Positions 51,588 through 59,536 of a DNA stretch of 64,000 nucleotides are shown here, piece after piece. Below the pieces are notes generated by a model. That model was not told the DNA's origin. It was given only the letters and a program-made list of their open reading frames with translations, and made no database searches. This DNA is from Exiguobacterium mexicanum. GTDB taxonomy: Bacteria > Bacillota > Bacilli > Exiguobacteriales > Exiguobacteriaceae. The stretch is from positions 72,501-136,500 of the forward strand of contig NZ_CP040676.1 of NCBI RefSeq assembly GCF_005960665.1, read 5' to 3'. The position numbers and the translations under genes are program-made. Every line of letters begins with the position of its first letter. The first letter of the stretch is position 1.

Positions 51588-51917
51588 ATGGCTCATCGAA
51601 TTTATGCGAACGAACTGGAAACGTTGCACGATTGCGTGGAGACGTGCAATTACTGTCTTGAATCTTGTCTCGAGGAACATGACGTGAAGATGATGGTCGA
51701 CTGTATCCGACTCGATCGTGAGTGCGCTGCAATCTGTTCATTCCTCGCCGAGGCGATGACACGGGAGTCGGCGTTCGTACCGGAACTGGCCCGGGCTTGT
51801 GCGGTCGTCTGTAAGGCGTGTGCCCAAGAGTGTGAGAAACATAAGCACGAACATTGTCAGGAATGTGCGCGCGTCTGTTTCGAGTGCGCATCGATGTGTG
51901 ACCGTTTGGCAGCCTAA
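51588..51917 (+). CDS. cysteine-rich four-helix copper-binding protein (Csp/DUF326-like)
   Basis: A 109-residue protein with 16 cysteines in CxxC, CxxxC and helix-face spacings: C16, C20, C23, C27, C39, C46, C50, C71, C75, C78, C82, C90, C93, C97, C100, C104. This matches cytosolic copper storage proteins (Csp3 type), which line a helical bundle with Cys to bind many Cu(I). ATG is behind AAAGGAGG. No copper regulator neighbour is seen. Confidence 0.9.
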   Translation: MAHRIYANELETLHDCVETCNYCLESCLEEHDVKMMVDCIRLDRECAAICSFLAEAMTRESAFVPELARACAVVCKACAQECEKHKHEHCQECARVCFECASMCDRLAA

Positions 51918-51921
51918 GGTA

Positions 51922-51952
51922 AAAAAGTCAGTCGAAACGGCTGACTTTTTTT
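51922..51952 (+). terminator. terminator of the Cys-rich gene
   Basis: AAAGTCAG and CTGACTTT followed by TTTTT. Confidence 0.85.
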
Positions 51953-52030
51953 GTGGCAGCAAATCGTTACGTGTATTTTGAAATTGAGATAAGTATAATA
52001 AAGAAAACTTATAGAAAGTATGGTGTCCTC

Positions 52031-52543
52031 ATGATTCGCAACTGCCGTCGAGACGACCTTCAAGCCGTTTTACATATTTACAATGACGCAATCGTCAACA
52101 GTACAGCTGTTTACCATTACGAGCCGGTGACGCTTCAAAATCGCGTCGCTTGGTACGAAGATAAAAAAGCGTCCAGGCTCCCGATCATCGTGTGGGAGGA
52201 AGGCGATGTCGTCATGGGATTTGCCACGTTCGGCCCGTTCCGTCCATGGCCGGCCTATCAGTATACGGTCGAGCACTCGGTGTACGTGCATCCCGGCTAT
52301 CGGGGGAAAGGGATCGGGAATAAATTGCTCCGTGAAATCATCCGCATCGGTGAAGAACGGGAAGTGAAGACGATGATTGGTGGGATCGATGCCGCCAATA
52401 TCGCGAGCGTCAAAGCCCATGAAAAATTAGGGTTCGTCCATTCAGGCACGATTAAAAAAGCCGGATACAAGTTTGGCAAATGGCTGGACTTATCGTTTTA
52501 TCAGCTTGATTTGAAAGGCCCCGAGACTCCGCAAGAAGGCTGA
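52031..52543 (+). CDS. GNAT acetyltransferase, phosphinothricin-acetyltransferase-like
   Basis: A 170-residue PAT/YwnH-type GNAT. It has IRNCRRDDLQAVLHIYNDAIVNSTAVY, VEHSVYVHPGYRGKGIGNKLLREII (about 82-106, RGKGIG loop) and IGGIDAANIASVKAHEKLGFVHSGTIKKAGYKFGKWLD, the diagnostic PAT end. Acetylates methionine sulfoximine or phosphinothricin-like amino acids in relatives. ATG 52031 has only a weak site. Confidence 0.9.
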   Translation: MIRNCRRDDLQAVLHIYNDAIVNSTAVYHYEPVTLQNRVAWYEDKKASRLPIIVWEEGDVVMGFATFGPFRPWPAYQYTVEHSVYVHPGYRGKGIGNKLLREIIRIGEEREVKTMIGGIDAANIASVKAHEKLGFVHSGTIKKAGYKFGKWLDLSFYQLDLKGPETPQEG

Positions 52544-52609
52544 CCGCTAGCTGTCGAACTTCTAAAATTGCGGTATACTGGGAACAGTGTATCGAATGGA
52601 GGAATCAGT

Positions 52610-52948
52610 ATGACAGAACTACCGAATTGCCCAAAATGTCAGTCGACTTATGTGTATGAGGACGGGAGCTTGCTCGTCTGTCCGGAATGCGCCTACGAGT
52701 GGTCGCCGAGCGAGGTAGCCGAAGCGGAAGCAGACGCGCAAATCAAAGACGCGAACGGAAATGTGCTCCAAGACGGAGACACAGTCACGGTCATCAAAGA
52801 TTTGAAGGTGAAAGGGACGTCGCTCGTCGTCAAACAAGGCACGAAAGTGAAAGGGATCCGTCTCGTCGACGGGGACCATGACATCGACTGCAAGATTGAG
52901 GGCTTTGGCGCGATGAAGCTCAAATCGGAATTCGTGAAGAAAATCTAA
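52610..52948 (+). CDS. PhnA/YjdM family zinc-ribbon protein
   Basis: A 112-residue protein. The N-terminal zinc ribbon is [21 protein letters not shown] (four Cys, residues 7, 10, 24 and 27), followed by a beta-barrel domain [31 protein letters not shown] typical of PhnA. ATG 52610 follows GGAGG. In spite of the old name the phosphonate role is unproven. Confidence 0.9.
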   Translation: MTELPNCPKCQSTYVYEDGSLLVCPECAYEWSPSEVAEAEADAQIKDANGNVLQDGDTVTVIKDLKVKGTSLVVKQGTKVKGIRLVDGDHDIDCKIEGFGAMKLKSEFVKKI

Positions 52949-52950
52949 AA

Positions 52951-52986
52951 AAAGCGTGTTGGTCCGTTCGCGGACCAACACGCTTT
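52951..52986. terminator. bidirectional terminator
   Basis: AAAGCGTGTTGGTCCG-TTCG-CGGACCAACACGCTTT, a perfect 16-bp stem flanked by A and T runs. Confidence 0.93.
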
Positions 52987-52993
52987 TTGCTGT

Positions 52994-54451
52994 TTATGAG
53001 AAAAATGGTTTGTATTCCCGGCGTTCGTGCATGACGGATACCCACTGGAGCGTCGTGAACTCCTCGAGCACCCACTCGCCGTTGAAGCGGCCAAGACCCG
53101 AATCTTTCTCTCCGCCGAACGGCAAGTGCGGCTCGTCGTTCACCGATTGGTCGTTGACGTGAATCATTCCCGTCTCGACTTGGCGGGCGAACTCGGTCGC
53201 ACGGTAAATCGAACCGTGGACGGCACCGCTCAGTCCGTATGGCAACTCATTAGAGATATGGAGCGCCTCGGCGTCGTCCTTGAACGACAGAATGACGGCG
53301 ACCGGTCCGAAAATCTCATTTTTCGCGAGTGGCATGTCGTTCGTGACACCGCTCACGACGGTCGGCTCGAGCACGTTCCCGTCAGCGTTGCCGCCGACCT
53401 GGAGCGTCGCACCGGCGTCGACCGTCTGCTTGATTTGATCGAGGATGCGGTCGACTTGGTCGTGGTCGATGAGTGGACCGACTTGTGTGTCTGATTCGTT
53501 CGGGTTGCCGAACTTCAAGGCACGGACCCGATCAACGAATTTTTTGAGGAATTCATCGTGAATCGACTCGGCGACGAGGATTCGGTTCGTCGACATACAG
53601 ATTTGCCCTTGGTGATAGAATTTCGAATAGACGGCCGATTCCACGGCACGGTCTATGTCGGCGTCGTCTAAGACGACGAAGACGTTATTCCCACCGAGTT
53701 CGAGCGCTGTCTTTTTCAACAGGCGTCCGGCCTTCTCGGCGATCCCTTTGCCGACCTCGGTCGAACCGGTGAACGAGATGAGTTTTGGCACCGGGTGCTC
53801 GACGATGGCGTCCCCAATCTCCGAACCGCGACCGACGACGATGTTCAAGACGCCTTTCGGAAGACCCGCTTCTTCAAATAGCGAGGCGAAGAGGAGACCT
53901 CCTGTGACCGGTGTCGCCGTCGCTGGTTTGACGACGACGGTATTCCCCGTCGCGAGGGCGGAGACGATTGAGCGGACCGCGAGGTGGAACGGGAAGTTCC
54001 ATGGGCTGATGACGCCGATGACGCCAAGCGGTTTCCGATAGACCCGGTTCTCTTTGTTCGGGACGATTGAAGGCTTGATGAGCCCGTCCATGCGGAACGG
54101 GAACGTCGCCGCTTCCTTGATGATCGCCATCGAGGCTAAAAATTCGCCTTCTGCTTTGATGCGCGTGCTGCCCGACTCTTTGACGAGCCAGTCGATGATG
54201 TCATCTTTATGCTGCAACGTCACTTCGGCGAACTTCTCAATCAAGGCCCGGCGATTTTGTGGCAGCATCGTCGCCCATTCGGTTTGTGCTTCTTTCGCAA
54301 CGGCATAAGCCTTGTCGAGATCAGACTCGTCGGCCGACCGGATGGAGAACAATGTCTCATCCGTGAACGGGTTGGTGTTATCGATCGATTTGTCGCTTGA
54401 CCCTTCGACCCATTGGCCATCAATGTACATCTTTGTAAAATCGGTATGCAT
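52994..54451 (-). CDS. aldehyde dehydrogenase family protein
   Basis: A 485-residue NAD(P)-dependent aldehyde dehydrogenase. It has VISPWNFPFHLAVR, FTGSTEVGKGIAEKAG, the general base in LELGGNN (Glu), the nucleophile in YHQGQICMSTNR (Cys), and NDQSVNDEPHLPFGGEKDSGLGRFNG near the end, typical of benzaldehyde/vanillin-type members. ATG 54451 lies 9 nt after AAGGAG; TTG 54457 is too close. It faces the PadR gene across a region with a long inverted repeat. Confidence 0.93.
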   Translation of the reverse strand: MHTDFTKMYIDGQWVEGSSDKSIDNTNPFTDETLFSIRSADESDLDKAYAVAKEAQTEWATMLPQNRRALIEKFAEVTLQHKDDIIDWLVKESGSTRIKAEGEFLASMAIIKEAATFPFRMDGLIKPSIVPNKENRVYRKPLGVIGVISPWNFPFHLAVRSIVSALATGNTVVVKPATATPVTGGLLFASLFEEAGLPKGVLNIVVGRGSEIGDAIVEHPVPKLISFTGSTEVGKGIAEKAGRLLKKTALELGGNNVFVVLDDADIDRAVESAVYSKFYHQGQICMSTNRILVAESIHDEFLKKFVDRVRALKFGNPNESDTQVGPLIDHDQVDRILDQIKQTVDAGATLQVGGNADGNVLEPTVVSGVTNDMPLAKNEIFGPVAVILSFKDDAEALHISNELPYGLSGAVHGSIYRATEFARQVETGMIHVNDQSVNDEPHLPFGGEKDSGLGRFNGEWVLEEFTTLQWVSVMHERREYKPFFS

Positions 54452-54529
54452 ATTCAAACACTCCTTTATCTTTTTGCTTCACCTTAAGAAGTATTCACCT
54501 GATTTGAAAAAATAAACCTCTCGATGCGC

Positions 54530-54541
54530 AACTAACTTGTT
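54530..54541. repeat. left arm of a 12-bp inverted repeat
   Basis: AACTAACTTGTT, the reverse complement of AACAAGTTAGTT at 54589-54600. The two arms flank the padR promoter, 47 bp apart. Confidence 0.75.
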
Positions 54542-54552
54542 TTACAAAGTAG

Positions 54553-54581
54553 TTGCAATTGGTAGTGCCTTCCATTACTAT
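54553..54581 (+). promoter_or_regulatory. sigma-A promoter of the padR operon
   Basis: TTGCAA (54553-54558), 17 bp, TACTAT (54576-54581), lying between the inverted-repeat arms. Confidence 0.75.
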
Positions 54582-54588
54582 TGTGTAT

Positions 54589-54600
54589 AACAAGTTAGTT
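54589..54600. repeat. right arm of the 12-bp inverted repeat
   Basis: AACAAGTTAGTT, 21 nt before the padR ATG. As a pair with the left arm it could form a large hairpin or two operator sites. Confidence 0.75.
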
Positions 54601-54621
54601 TAACGAAAGTGAGGTCACGCC

Positions 54622-54975
54622 ATGGCGATGAGTCAAATGTTAAAAGGATTGCTCGAAGGTTGCCTGTTGGCCATCATCGATAAAGGAGAGACGTACGGCT
54701 ATGAGATGTCGGAGAAGTTGCAGACGTATGGCTTCACGATGGTGAGCGAGGGCAGTATTTACCCGGTCCTGTTACGGATGAAGAAAGAGGGGTGGGTCGA
54801 GACGGTCCAAAAGGCGTTGCCATCAGGGGGACCGAAACGAAAATATTACATTTTGACGGAGGCGGGACAGCAAGAGTTGCTCGCCTTCAAACAACGTTGG
54901 GCGGAAGTGTCAAGCGGTGTCGACCGCGTACTCGGAGAGGAGAATGAAGATGGAACTTTCAAAAAAGAGTCGTGA
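54622..54975 (+). CDS. PadR family transcriptional regulator
   Basis: A 117-residue PadR winged-helix protein: LLEGCLLAIIDKGETYGYEMSEKLQTYGF, EGSIYPVLLRMKKEGWV, GPKRKYYILTEAGQQELLAFKQRW. ATG follows GTGAGG. The operator-like inverted repeat upstream suggests autoregulation. The downstream gene overlaps by 26 nt, so the two are translationally coupled. Confidence 0.92.
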   Translation: MAMSQMLKGLLEGCLLAIIDKGETYGYEMSEKLQTYGFTMVSEGSIYPVLLRMKKEGWVETVQKALPSGGPKRKYYILTEAGQQELLAFKQRWAEVSSGVDRVLGEENEDGTFKKES

Positions 54976-55705
54976 TTTTTTGGATGATTTAGCGGTATAT
55001 CTCATGTCGAGCGGGAAATCGGAAGGGGAAGTGCAAGACGTTGTCGCCGAGCTGAAAGACCACCTCGAGGAGGCGGAACGCGCAGGCAAAAGCGTGGACG
55101 ATGTCGTCGGCCAGAGCCCGAAAGCCTACATGCAGCATCTTGGACGTGAGATGGCGTTCGATGGAAAAGGGTTTTTCAAAATCATCGCAATGATCATTCC
55201 GAACGTGTTCGCCTACATCATCATCGCCAACTCCATTCAAGGCGAGATGACATTCTCGACGGTCCAGTTGATTGGGTTCCCGCTCGTCGCTGTCCTGTTC
55301 TTACTCGCCGCTTCACAAGCGTTCTGCAACATGTCGGTCCGCTCGAAAAAAAGTAAATTCAAAAACGGGATGATATACATTGCGCTCGCCGCGATGCCGA
55401 TGACGTTATTCCTCGGGCTGATGGTGCTCGACATCTTCGTCGAGACCCCAACGATCGTGTTCGGCCCAACCGGTCAACTCGTGTTACTCGGCCTTGCCGT
55501 CGTCACGTTGCTCATCGTCTCGGTTTGGACGAAAACATGGATCAATCTGATCGTCCCGATTCTCTTGTTTGGACCGCAATATGCGTTCGCCCAAACAAGC
55601 TTGCCGCTCGAACAACAATTGATTTACTCGATGCTGATTTTGTTCGTCGGGATGGGGATTTTCTTGTTCGTGTGGTGGAAAAAGAACCAAAAGGAGCAAG
55701 TTTGA
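54950..55705 (+). CDS. membrane protein with HAAS-type N-terminal domain
   Basis: A 251-residue protein. The N-terminal helical domain (about 1-75) has SRDFLDDLAVYLMSSGKSEGEVQDVVAELKDHLEEAERAGKSVDDVVG, the pattern of HAAS signalling domains that sit beside PadR regulators. Five to six helices follow (about 85-245). ATG 54950 is preceded by GGAGAGG; ATG 54944 is too close. A 25-residue peptide gene follows on the last base. Confidence 0.85.
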   Translation: MELSKKSRDFLDDLAVYLMSSGKSEGEVQDVVAELKDHLEEAERAGKSVDDVVGQSPKAYMQHLGREMAFDGKGFFKIIAMIIPNVFAYIIIANSIQGEMTFSTVQLIGFPLVAVLFLLAASQAFCNMSVRSKKSKFKNGMIYIALAAMPMTLFLGLMVLDIFVETPTIVFGPTGQLVLLGLAVVTLLIVSVWTKTWINLIVPILLFGPQYAFAQTSLPLEQQLIYSMLILFVGMGIFLFVWWKKNQKEQV

Positions 55706-55782
55706 TGTTGGCACGCTTCGGATTATTTTTCTTCTTGAGCCTACCTTTGGGCTATCTCATGGCCGCAGCCGACGATCAATGA
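55705..55782 (+). CDS. 25-residue membrane peptide after the HAAS gene
   Basis: ATG shares its A with the upstream TGA stop, with AAAAGGAGC 9-10 nt before it. The peptide begins MLARFGLFFFLSLPLGYL and ends MAAADDQ: one hydrophobic helix with an acidic tail. The good ribosome binding site and overlap support translation. Function unknown. Confidence 0.5.
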   Translation: MLARFGLFFFLSLPLGYLMAAADDQ

Positions 55783-55877
55783 GACAGGTTATCCGAAAAA
55801 GCACTCACGTCTGCTTAGAGTGTAACGCGGCTGGGAATAGGCAACTGTACGCCTAAAAGAGAAAGAAGGGATTCCCG

Positions 55878-56825
55878 TTGCCAGTCAATCCGACGATTCA
55901 ATTTTATTTGAACCAGTTTCAAAATCAGCTCTCGACCACATATGACCAATTGGATCCGTTCGAATTAAGACGACAAGAAGACGCAATGATGACCCGGTTT
56001 CAACATAAAGAGCACGTGCATGATGTCGAAGAGCGTCTGATCGCGCTCTCAGGCCGTTCGCTCCCGATTCGCATCTATCGGTCGGGTCGAACGATCGCGC
56101 CAGCACTCGTCTATTTTCATGGTGGCGGATATGTCACGGGCAGTCTCGACACCCATGACGCGATATGTCGGACGATCGCGAACGAGGCCGACTGCACCGT
56201 CATCTCGGTCGGCTACCGACTCGCTCCGGAGCATAAGTTTCCGACAGCCGTCTACGATAGCTATGGGGCGCTCGTTTGGATTGCGGATCACGCCTCGGAA
56301 CTTGAAATCGATGCCGAGCGCATCGCCGTCGGCGGAGACAGTGCCGGCGGGACACTCGCCACGGTCAGCGCCTTGATGGCGATTGAACGAGGTCGTCCCC
56401 TCGTCATGCATCAGCTGCTGTTTTACCCGGTTACCGGGACCGAGGAGAACTTGCCGCTGTCATTGATTGATTACGCGAACGGTTATTTGCTCGATGAAGG
56501 GCTCATCCGGTGGTTCCAGCAACAATATTTCCGTGATGAGTCGGAATTGATGCATCCGTACGCCTCGCCGATTTTTTCGGGCCACTTAGGGGACCTTCCC
56601 CCGACGACGTTGTTGACGGCCGAATACGACCCGCTCCGCGACCTCGGACGCGCATACGCCAACAAATTGATTAGCCTCGGTGTCCCGGTGACGTATCACA
56701 ATTACGGAGGACTCATCCACGGATTCGTCAACTACTACGCATACGTTCCGGAAGCGCGACGAGCCGTCAAAGAAGCGGCGCAGGCGCTCGGACATGCCTT
56801 CCATACGCAAAAAACTCGCCCCTGA
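55878..56825 (+). CDS. alpha/beta hydrolase, hormone-sensitive lipase family
   Basis: A 315-residue carboxylesterase. It has HGGGYVTGS (oxyanion hole, about 78-86), GDSAGG (nucleophile Ser, about 153-158), and the Asp and His of the triad in TAEYDPLRD and GLIHGFVNY. It starts at TTG 55878 (MPVNPTIQFYL) behind AAGAAGGG. Esterase or lipase of unknown natural substrate. Confidence 0.9.
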   Translation: MPVNPTIQFYLNQFQNQLSTTYDQLDPFELRRQEDAMMTRFQHKEHVHDVEERLIALSGRSLPIRIYRSGRTIAPALVYFHGGGYVTGSLDTHDAICRTIANEADCTVISVGYRLAPEHKFPTAVYDSYGALVWIADHASELEIDAERIAVGGDSAGGTLATVSALMAIERGRPLVMHQLLFYPVTGTEENLPLSLIDYANGYLLDEGLIRWFQQQYFRDESELMHPYASPIFSGHLGDLPPTTLLTAEYDPLRDLGRAYANKLISLGVPVTYHNYGGLIHGFVNYYAYVPEARRAVKEAAQALGHAFHTQKTRP

Positions 56826-56838
56826 GGCGAGTTTTTTT
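56811..56838 (+). terminator. terminator of the esterase gene
   Basis: AAAACTCGCC and GGCGAGTTTT, then TTT. Overlaps the esterase stop and the convergent GNAT stop. Confidence 0.87.
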
Positions 56839-57680
56839 CATGCTTTCGATAAATAAGGGAAGCGACAACCTTCCGGGAAGAGTTGTCCTTCGTTCATGCG
56901 AATCATCCATTGGCCGTCGCGGGACGGACGTTGTTCCACACCGTCCAGATTGGGCGTGAATTTAAAGACGATTTCGGTGATGCCTTCAAAGGAGAGGCGA
57001 GCCACGACGTCACGCATATCGACAGGTCGCGGCGACAGCACGGCATACAAGTTTAAGCGCGAGCGCTCAATCATATAAATGACATGGACGTCATCGAAAC
57101 GATACACGTCCTCGTTCATCCCTTGGTAGTAATGGAACATCCAAATATGCATGTCGTCCGTCGCATAGAGGCGTGGCGAAAACGGGAGCGACTCCAGCTT
57201 GAAACGACGCCACTGCTCGGCATCGACATCGACACGTTCGAGTGGGGAAGCCGATCCCGATACTGAAACGAATAGCTCCGGTTCAAGTTGGACGGAGAAC
57301 CCCTGTTGCTCGTAAAACGGTTCAACCCCTTCGTCACAAGCCAAAAAATAAGGCAAGGCATCGGCGTCATGCTGTTTGAACAGATACTTGAAAATACGGG
57401 TGGCGAGCCCTTGTCCTTGTCGATCCTCGTCGGTCATGACCGTCCCAATCTGATACGCTTCGCGCGCGGTTCCGTCAGCCACGATCGTCATCCGGCTCAT
57501 CCCGACGTTCGAGATGACATTCCGATAAAACGTCAAGGAATAACAGCGATAGCGGTCGGTCCATTCGCCGGCCATGTACCATTCACCAAAATCGATGCCG
57601 AACATCTCATCGGCCAAATAGAAAAATGACGCGAATTCTTCCCCTGAATACTCGAGATTGCTGATAGGTCGTTTAGCCAT
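56838..57680 (-). CDS. GNAT family protein, two-domain
   Basis: A 280-residue protein. The N-terminal GNAT has AYQIGTVMTDEDRQGQGLATRIFKYLFKQ (about 77-105, RQGQGL loop) and LACDEGVEPFYEQQGF. The C-terminal part, from residue 130 on, is a less conserved GNAT-like half, as in YkkB/YjcK-type tandem GNATs. ATG 57680 is preceded by AAGGAGTG. Substrate unknown. Confidence 0.84.
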   Translation of the reverse strand: MAKRPISNLEYSGEEFASFFYLADEMFGIDFGEWYMAGEWTDRYRCYSLTFYRNVISNVGMSRMTIVADGTAREAYQIGTVMTDEDRQGQGLATRIFKYLFKQHDADALPYFLACDEGVEPFYEQQGFSVQLEPELFVSVSGSASPLERVDVDAEQWRRFKLESLPFSPRLYATDDMHIWMFHYYQGMNEDVYRFDDVHVIYMIERSRLNLYAVLSPRPVDMRDVVARLSFEGITEIVFKFTPNLDGVEQRPSRDGQWMIRMNEGQLFPEGCRFPYLSKA

Positions 57681-57752
57681 ATGACTCACTCCTTGTTTTG
57701 AACTTCTCGGTCCGTTCCTGTACATTAGAGGCAGAGAGGGGTAATACAGATT

Positions 57753-58460
57753 ATGAAACGGTATGAAGCGATTTTATTCGATGTCGATGATACGTTGCTC
57801 GACTTTAAACAGAGCGAGCACGTCGCCTTGGAGCAGTTGCTCGCGGCACACAACGTTCGGATGACGGATGAATTGAAACAACAGTATGTGACGATCAATA
57901 ACGGATTATGGCGCGCGTTCGAGCGCGGCGAGGTCGGACGGGAAGACGTCTTGATGGGCCGGCACACGCAACTGTTCGACACGCTCGGCATCACGATCGA
58001 TGCACATGAAGTCGAACAGCGTTATCGCGACCATTTGCACGCCGGGGTGCACATCATCGATGGGGCACTCGAACTCGTCCGTACGCTCAGTGAACAGTAT
58101 CCGCTCTATATCGTCACGAACGGGGTGACGGAGACTCAGTTCAAGCGGCTCGAAGCCTCGGGACTGCTCCCTTACTTCCAAGACGTGTTCGTCTCGGACG
58201 CGACCGGTTCACAAAAGCCAATGAAACCATTTTTTGACTATGTATTTGACCGGGTTCCGAATGTGGCACCGGAACGCGGGCTCATTGTCGGTGACTCGCT
58301 GACGGCAGATATCGCCGGCGGGCGCATGTATGGGCTCGACACGTGCTGGTACAATCCGCACGAGATTGCGGCGACGGTCGAGACGACGTATGAAATTCAA
58401 GACTTGCACGAGTTGAAATCGATTCTATCCGGCTCAGCGGTCGATAAAGTGGGGCGGTAA
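57753..58460 (+). CDS. HAD family nucleotidase, YjjG/YfnB type
   Basis: A 235-residue HAD phosphatase. Motif I is LFDVDDTLLDF (Asp10, Asp12), motif II YIVTNGVTETQ, motif III with KPMKPFFDYVF and motif IV IVGDSLTADIAGG. The YjjG-type dephosphorylates non-canonical pyrimidine nucleotides. ATG is preceded by AGAGGGG. The last 27 nt overlap the convergent NUDIX gene. Confidence 0.92.
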   Translation: MKRYEAILFDVDDTLLDFKQSEHVALEQLLAAHNVRMTDELKQQYVTINNGLWRAFERGEVGREDVLMGRHTQLFDTLGITIDAHEVEQRYRDHLHAGVHIIDGALELVRTLSEQYPLYIVTNGVTETQFKRLEASGLLPYFQDVFVSDATGSQKPMKPFFDYVFDRVPNVAPERGLIVGDSLTADIAGGRMYGLDTCWYNPHEIAATVETTYEIQDLHELKSILSGSAVDKVGR

Positions 58461-58880
58461 TGATTGTGGCAACGCATAGAGCGTCTCCGGGAAGAGTTTC
58501 AAGTCACGGAGCGCGTCAAGTGGCTGCCAACGATAGATGAGGTGATCGCCTTCCGGTCCGTGGAAGTCTCCATGCCGGAGCGGGAGGTCACCCGATACAT
58601 AGAAGTACATGCCGATCTCGTGGACGGTGCGCTCTAAGTAAGTGAAGAAATTTTCGGAGACGAAGGCGAACGTCGTCCCCGTCAGTGTCGCTTCGAGTTC
58701 TTCTTGCAGTTCACGCGTCAAGGCGATTTCGGCCTCTTCGCCGATGCCGACGCGGCCGCCCGGCAACGCCCAAAAGTCATCGTTCACGTTCCGATGAACG
58801 AGCAAATGACCGTCCTGGACCCAGATGCCGGCGACGCGATAATTGAACGTGCCGTGCTCGGTCGGAAATACGATATCCAT
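58434..58880 (-). CDS. NUDIX hydrolase
   Basis: A 148-residue NUDIX protein. The Nudix box is GGRVGIGEEAEIALTRELQEELEA (about 42-65), with the RExxEE core as RELQEE. Starts seen: ATG 58886 and ATG 58880; GGAG suits 58880 (8 nt). Substrate unknown, probably a nucleotide derivative. Confidence 0.9.
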   Translation of the reverse strand: MDIVFPTEHGTFNYRVAGIWVQDGHLLVHRNVNDDFWALPGGRVGIGEEAEIALTRELQEELEATLTGTTFAFVSENFFTYLERTVHEIGMYFYVSGDLPLRHGDFHGPEGDHLIYRWQPLDALRDLKLFPETLYALPQSLPPHFIDR

Positions 58881-58933
58881 TTTCATCACTCCATTCCTTA
58901 AGCTACATCAAGTATACGCCAAGGAGGCAGGTC

Positions 58934-59536
58934 ATGTTTCAATCAAATGAGAGCTATAAAGGTGAGGACTTCCGCGACGAGACGCTCCGTGACATCCAAC
59001 TCACGCAGACGACGTTCGAGAACTGTCGCTTCACCTATATCGATGCGACCGAGTTTGAGACCGAACAGTGTCGTTTCATCAACTGTGACTTCACCGATTC
59101 GAAGTGGAACGCCTCGCGCCACAGCGGCAGCTCATTCCTGAATTGTCAGTTCAACGGGGCGAATCTGTTTTTGAGCGAGTTCGATCAGTGCAAGATGACG
59201 GGTTCGTCGTTCGATTCATGCACGTTTGAAGGGGTCGTCGTGCGTGAAGGAGATTGGTCGTTCGTCAATCTGCGTCACGCCCCGCTCCGGAAGATGGATT
59301 GGTCCGGTGTCCGGTTGACGGAGGCGGATTTATACGGTGCGGATTTGAAAGAATCACGCTGGACGAACGCCGTCTTGTCCCGCGCCGTGTTGCAACACGC
59401 GGATTGCTCCGGTGCCGATTTTGTAGGGGCCGAGATGGATGGGGTCGATTTCTCGGACGTCATTCTGAAACAAGCGACGCTTGACGTCATGCAGGCCGTC
59501 CAAGTCGCCCGCTCGCTCGGGGCGAACGTCATATGA
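58934..59536 (+). CDS. pentapeptide-repeat protein, Qnr-like
   Basis: A 200-residue right-handed beta-helix made of repeats of A/C/S-(D/N)-L/F-X-X: CRFTYIDATEFETEQCRFINCDFTD, FLNCQFNGANLFLSEFDQC, LYGADLKESRWTNAVLSRAVLQHADCSGADF. A break with no repeats at about 107-125 (DWSFVNLRHAPLRKMDWSG) could be the hinge or loop region. Length and shape resemble Qnr-type gyrase-protecting proteins, but no specific resistance is shown. The downstream ANT(6) gene overlaps by 4 nt. ATG is behind AAGGAGG. Confidence 0.85.
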   Translation: MFQSNESYKGEDFRDETLRDIQLTQTTFENCRFTYIDATEFETEQCRFINCDFTDSKWNASRHSGSSFLNCQFNGANLFLSEFDQCKMTGSSFDSCTFEGVVVREGDWSFVNLRHAPLRKMDWSGVRLTEADLYGADLKESRWTNAVLSRAVLQHADCSGADFVGAEMDGVDFSDVILKQATLDVMQAVQVARSLGANVI

